Shown one piece after another: positions 51,863-54,937 of a DNA stretch of 54,937 bases. The stretch covers positions 1-54,937 of the forward strand of contig CAZXIJ010000027.1 of the NCBI GenBank assembly GCA_964640725.1, given 5' to 3'. This DNA comes from CALHVX01 sp964640725 (GTDB taxonomy: Bacteria; Pseudomonadota; Gammaproteobacteria; Pseudomonadales; Azotimanducaceae). A program made the translations under genes and the position numbers. Under the pieces are notes generated by a model. The model was given only the letters and a program-made list of their open reading frames with translations. It was not told where the DNA came from and ran no database searches. The stretch's first letter is position 1. Each line of letters starts with the position of its first letter.

Positions 51863-54369
51863 CTGCCTCACCCGAACACTCTGTTTACCAACCGCGCGCC
51901 ATCGAGGCGGCCGTGCAGCAGCAATGGGACGATGTGCGCGCCTTCGAGGTGACGCAGCCGGCCCGCGAGGACGACAAGTACTACTGCCTGACCATGTTTC
52001 CGTACCCCAGCGGGCAGCTGCACATGGGGCACGTGCGCGCCTACACCCTGGGCGATGTTATTGGGCGCTACCAGCGATTGCAGGGCAAGCAGGTGCTGCA
52101 GCCCATGGGCTGGGATGCCTTTGGCCTGCCGGCAGAAAACGCCGCGATCAAGCACGGCATCCCGCCGGCCAAATGGACCCGCAGCAATATCGAGAACATG
52201 CGCGGGCAAATGCAGTCCCTGGGCTTCGCCTTTGACTGGTCGCGGGAGTTCGCCACCTGCGATCCGGACTACTACCACTGGGAGCAGTGGTTTTTCATTC
52301 AGCTTTACAAGAAGGGTCTCGTTTACCGCAAAAGCAGCATGGTGAACTGGGATCCCGTCGATCAGACCGTGCTGGCCAACGAGCAGGTTATTGACGGCAA
52401 GGGCTGGCGCAGCGGCGCGCCGGTAGAGCGACGTGAGCTGCCGCAGTGGAACCTCAAGATCACGGCCTACGCCGAAGAGCTGCTGACCGAGCTCGACGCG
52501 CTGGACGGTTGGCCCGAGTCTGTGAAGAGCATGCAGCGCAACTGGATCGGACGCTCGGAAGGCGTCGAGATCGACTTTGCGGTCGCGCCCGCGGCTGGCC
52601 TTGCGGTGCCGGCGGACCAGCAGACCCTGACCGTGTACACCACCCGGCCGGACACGCTGCTGGGCGCGACCTACGTGGCTGTGGCGCCCGAGCACCCGTT
52701 GGCAGCGCTGGCCGCTGCCGAAGACGATGCCCTCGCTACCTTTATTGCCGAGTGCAAACAGGTCAAGGCCGCCGAGGCAGACATGGCCACCATGGACAAG
52801 GTCGGCCGTGCGACGGGCATCGAAGCGGTGCATCCGCTGACCGGTGAGCGGCTGCCGATCTGGGTGGCCAATTTCGTCCTCATGGAGTACGGCTCCGGTG
52901 CCGTGATGAGCGTGCCCGGCCATGACCAACGCGACTGGGAATTTGCGCGCAAGTACGGCCTGCCGATTGAGCAGGTGGTGGCGCCTGCCCCGGGCGCGAA
53001 CGGCGACGATGCCGTCTGCGATCTCGAGCAGGCGGCGTACACCGCCCACGGCCTGCTGGTGAACTCCGGGGCTTTCGATGGCATGGATTTCGCCGCCGCG
53101 TTCGATGCGATTGCCGGGGCCCTGGAACAGAAAGGCGCCGGCCGGCGCACGGTGAACTACCGGCTCCGGGACTGGGGCGTGTCGCGTCAGCGCTACTGGG
53201 GCTGCCCGATTCCCATGCTGTTTTGCGAGGCCTGCGGCGTGGTGCCCGTGGCAGAGCAGGATCTGCCGGTGGAGCTGCCCACCGACGTGACCTTTGAAGG
53301 CGTCAGCTCGCCGCTCAAGGCCATGCCCGAGTGGCTGGAAACGAGCTGCCCGGAGTGCGGCGGCAAGGCAACCCGGGAAACCGACACCTTTGACACCTTT
53401 ATGGAGTCGAGCTGGTACTACGCGCGCTTTGCGAGCCCGAATGCCAACACGCCCATGGTGGATGACCGGGCCAAGTTCTGGACGCCCGTTGACACTTATG
53501 TGGGCGGGATCGAGCACGCGATCCTGCACCTGCTGTATGCCCGCTTTTATCACAAGCTCATGCGCGACGCGGATTTGCTCTCCAGCAACGAGCCCTTCGA
53601 GCGGCTGCTGATGCTGGGCATGGTGCTCAAAGACGGCAAAAAGATGTCGAAGTCCGCCGGCGACGCCGGCAACCCGCAAAAGCTGCTGGAAAAGTACGGC
53701 GCCGATGCCGTGCGCACGGCAATGATGTTTGCCGCGCCGCCGGAGCAGAGCTTTGAATGGAGCGAGAGCGGTGTCGACGGCCAGAGCCGCTTCCTGAAGC
53801 GGTTGCACCAGGTGGTGGGCGAGCACGTCGAAGCCGGCTTGCCGGGCGCGCTGGACAAGGCGGTGTTGTCTGCCGATGCCAAAGCCCTGCGCCGGGTGGC
53901 CCATGACGCGCTGTCCCGGGCCGACGACGACTTTGGGCGCCGCCGCCAGTTCAACACCGTTGTGTCCCGTGCCCATGAGCTGGTCAACGCCGTTCGGGCC
54001 ATGAAGCCTGCCAGCGACAACGATCGCGCAGCGGTTCACGAAGCGCTGCGGATTGTCGTGCTGATCCTGTCGCCGATCGCCCCGCACCTGACCCAGGTGC
54101 TGTGGCAGCAACTGGGCGAGCAGGGCCTGCTGGTGACGGCACGCTGGCCCGAGCACGACCCGGACGCCCTGGTGCTCGACGAGGCGACGCTGGTCGTGCA
54201 GGTCAACGGCAAGGTGCGAGCGCGCATCACGGTGCCGAGCGATGTCGATCAGGCGGCCGCGCAAGCGGCCGCGCAGGCGGACGAGAACGTGCAGCGCTTT
54301 ATGGAGGGCAAGAGCGTGCGCAAAGCCATCTACGTCCCGGGCAAGCTCGTGAACCTGGTGGTGGGCTGA
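51859..54369 (+). CDS. leuS: Leucyl-tRNA synthetase
   Basis: Class I synthetase of 836 residues. The HIGH motif is HMGH in YPSGQLHMGHVRAYT, the editing domain has YTTRPDTLLGATYV, and KMSKS is in KKMSKSAGDAGNP. Domain order and length are normal. Its TGA stop shares one base with the lptE ATG. Confidence 0.98.
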   Translation: MTASPEHSVYQPRAIEAAVQQQWDDVRAFEVTQPAREDDKYYCLTMFPYPSGQLHMGHVRAYTLGDVIGRYQRLQGKQVLQPMGWDAFGLPAENAAIKHGIPPAKWTRSNIENMRGQMQSLGFAFDWSREFATCDPDYYHWEQWFFIQLYKKGLVYRKSSMVNWDPVDQTVLANEQVIDGKGWRSGAPVERRELPQWNLKITAYAEELLTELDALDGWPESVKSMQRNWIGRSEGVEIDFAVAPAAGLAVPADQQTLTVYTTRPDTLLGATYVAVAPEHPLAALAAAEDDALATFIAECKQVKAAEADMATMDKVGRATGIEAVHPLTGERLPIWVANFVLMEYGSGAVMSVPGHDQRDWEFARKYGLPIEQVVAPAPGANGDDAVCDLEQAAYTAHGLLVNSGAFDGMDFAAAFDAIAGALEQKGAGRRTVNYRLRDWGVSRQRYWGCPIPMLFCEACGVVPVAEQDLPVELPTDVTFEGVSSPLKAMPEWLETSCPECGGKATRETDTFDTFMESSWYYARFASPNANTPMVDDRAKFWTPVDTYVGGIEHAILHLLYARFYHKLMRDADLLSSNEPFERLLMLGMVLKDGKKMSKSAGDAGNPQKLLEKYGADAVRTAMMFAAPPEQSFEWSESGVDGQSRFLKRLHQVVGEHVEAGLPGALDKAVLSADAKALRRVAHDALSRADDDFGRRRQFNTVVSRAHELVNAVRAMKPASDNDRAAVHEALRIVVLILSPIAPHLTQVLWQQLGEQGLLVTARWPEHDPDALVLDEATLVVQVNGKVRARITVPSDVDQAAAQAAAQADENVQRFMEGKSVRKAIYVPGKLVNLVVG

Positions 54370-54937
54370 TGTGCCGCTGGGCGCCGGGACTGCTGGCCGT
54401 GCTGCTCGCGGGACTGGTGAGCGGCTGCGGCTTTCACCTGCGGGGCCTGGGGCTGGAAACCAGCGTGCAGTCGGTGTTCGTCAGCGGCCCGAATGGCCTG
54501 CAGGCCGGGCGCAGCGAGCTGGCCGGGGACCTGCGCAGCGCCTTTGCCCAGAACGGGGTCGAGATTACGGAGCAGGCCAGCGATGCGGAGCTCCTGATCG
54601 CGGTGCTCGATGAGCAGCGCGGGCGCCGCAGCCTGTCGGTGACCGGGCAGGCCCGGGCAGCGGAGTGGGAGCTGACCCGCAGCCTGCAGTTCAGCGCCAG
54701 CCAGCCCGGCGAGGCGGGCGCCCAGACGCTCATCGATCCGCGCTGGATCGAGGTCAAGCGCTTCTTTCGCGTCGACCGCAACAACATCGTCGGCAGCAAC
54801 GAAGAGCAGCGGCTCATCGAGCGCGAGCTCAAGAGCGATCTGATTCAGCAGGTGCTGCGCAGCATCAACCAGATCCTGAGCCAGCGTGCCGAGATGCCTG
54901 GCGGGCATCACGCCGAGATGCCTGGCGGGCATCACGC
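54369..54937 (+). CDS. lptE: LPS assembly lipoprotein LptE (partial, runs off the window)
   Basis: Outer-membrane lipoprotein that plugs LptD, 189 residues seen. Signal peptide with lipobox VSGC (Cys20), then GFHLRGLGLE, the usual LptE start. Further C-terminal, SLQFSASQPG and an alpha helix ELKSDLIQQVLRSINQIL. The last residues are a doubled AEMPGGHH unit made by a 24-base repeat at the end of the window, with no stop seen. A normal LptE would end near here, so the repeat may be a natural tail or an assembly edge effect. Confidence 0.9.
   Translation, partial: MCRWAPGLLAVLLAGLVSGCGFHLRGLGLETSVQSVFVSGPNGLQAGRSELAGDLRSAFAQNGVEITEQASDAELLIAVLDEQRGRRSLSVTGQARAAEWELTRSLQFSASQPGEAGAQTLIDPRWIEVKRFFRVDRNNIVGSNEEQRLIERELKSDLIQQVLRSINQILSQRAEMPGGHHAEMPGGHH
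54888..54935 (+). repeat. 24-base tandem repeat, two exact copies, at the window end
   Basis: Copies at 54888-54911 and 54912-54935, then the first two bases of a third. Each contains a hairpin GATGCC-TGGCG-GGCATC. It is read in frame as the tail of lptE. Confidence 0.9.

Noticed and set aside
51868..54264. A 798-residue reverse-strand frame opposite leuS
   Set aside because: Antisense to an intact and fully recognisable leucyl-tRNA synthetase.

Overview
The window looks like one scaffold of a high-GC gammaproteobacterium, probably assembled from metagenomic or draft data. The housekeeping block miaB-phoH-ybeY-ybeX-lnt-leuS-lptE at the right end is the usual gammaproteobacterial order. The split proton-translocating transhydrogenase (pntAA-pntAB-pntB), DUF1820 and Coq4 proteins and a TRAP transporter fit the same group and suggest an aquatic heterotroph. 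The taxonomic call is an inference from gene content. There are three 100-base N runs. No rRNA, tRNA, CRISPR array, transposase or phage gene was seen.

Layout. 1-1413 (minus): TRAP transporter dctQ (cut by the window edge) and dctP. 1625-4896 (plus): pntAA-pntAB-pntB and a small phosphatase-like protein. 5065-6138 (minus): a flavin-binding PPOX protein and a MOSC protein. 6216-8359 (plus): PhzF-like isomerase, AraC regulator and a DUF1761 membrane protein. 8366-18227 (minus): a long colinear run with a hypothetical protein, a PAS hybrid histidine kinase, an alpha/beta-hydrolase-fold protein lacking its catalytic residues, an EamA exporter, a PLP decarboxylase, a LytR/LytS two-component pair, a carotenoid-oxygenase-family enzyme, a DUF2141 protein broken by a gap, and a MarR regulator. 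18527-24571 (plus): a spinster-type MFS transporter and a molybdenum hydroxylase set coxG-coxS-coxL-coxM of the form II CO-dehydrogenase-like type.

24619-27450 holds an SDR (minus), then a stand-alone receiver and a DegQ/HtrA protease (plus). 27447-30477 (minus) is a zinc alcohol dehydrogenase followed by a periplasmic PQQ dehydrogenase. 30644-38172 (plus) is a tight six-gene run: folK, a zinc phospholipase-C-like secreted protein, a PAP2 phosphatase, a tandem class III CoA-transferase, a membrane-anchored serine hydrolase and a luciferase-like monooxygenase. 38162-40813 (minus) encodes a bacterial cereblon-like CULT-domain protein, a QueD/PTPS-like protein with altered catalytic residues, an SDR and a YhhQ-type transporter. 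40893-41648 is methionine aminopeptidase, and 41659-42864 a ferredoxin-reductase-type flavoprotein. 42910-45042 (minus) is a chain of overlapping genes, TetR-CPBP protease-DUF427-ACT, divergent from a Coq4 protein. DUF1820 and the housekeeping block close the window, which ends inside lptE.

Most interesting: (1) the CULT-domain protein, which keeps the complete aromatic cage and zinc cysteines of cereblon and sits upstream of pterin-type genes; (2) the hydrolase-fold pseudoenzyme next to a PAS hybrid kinase, an arrangement recalling RsbQ/RsbP; (3) a carotenoid-oxygenase-family gene overlapping a LytS/LytR pair; (4) a fused CoA-transferase whose N-terminal half seems to lack the catalytic Asp; (5) a large inverted repeat between tetR and coq4 over the likely promoter. 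Two of the three N runs look like unmerged overlaps of adjacent contigs. Collapsing the one at 38241 restores an intact YhhQ reading frame.
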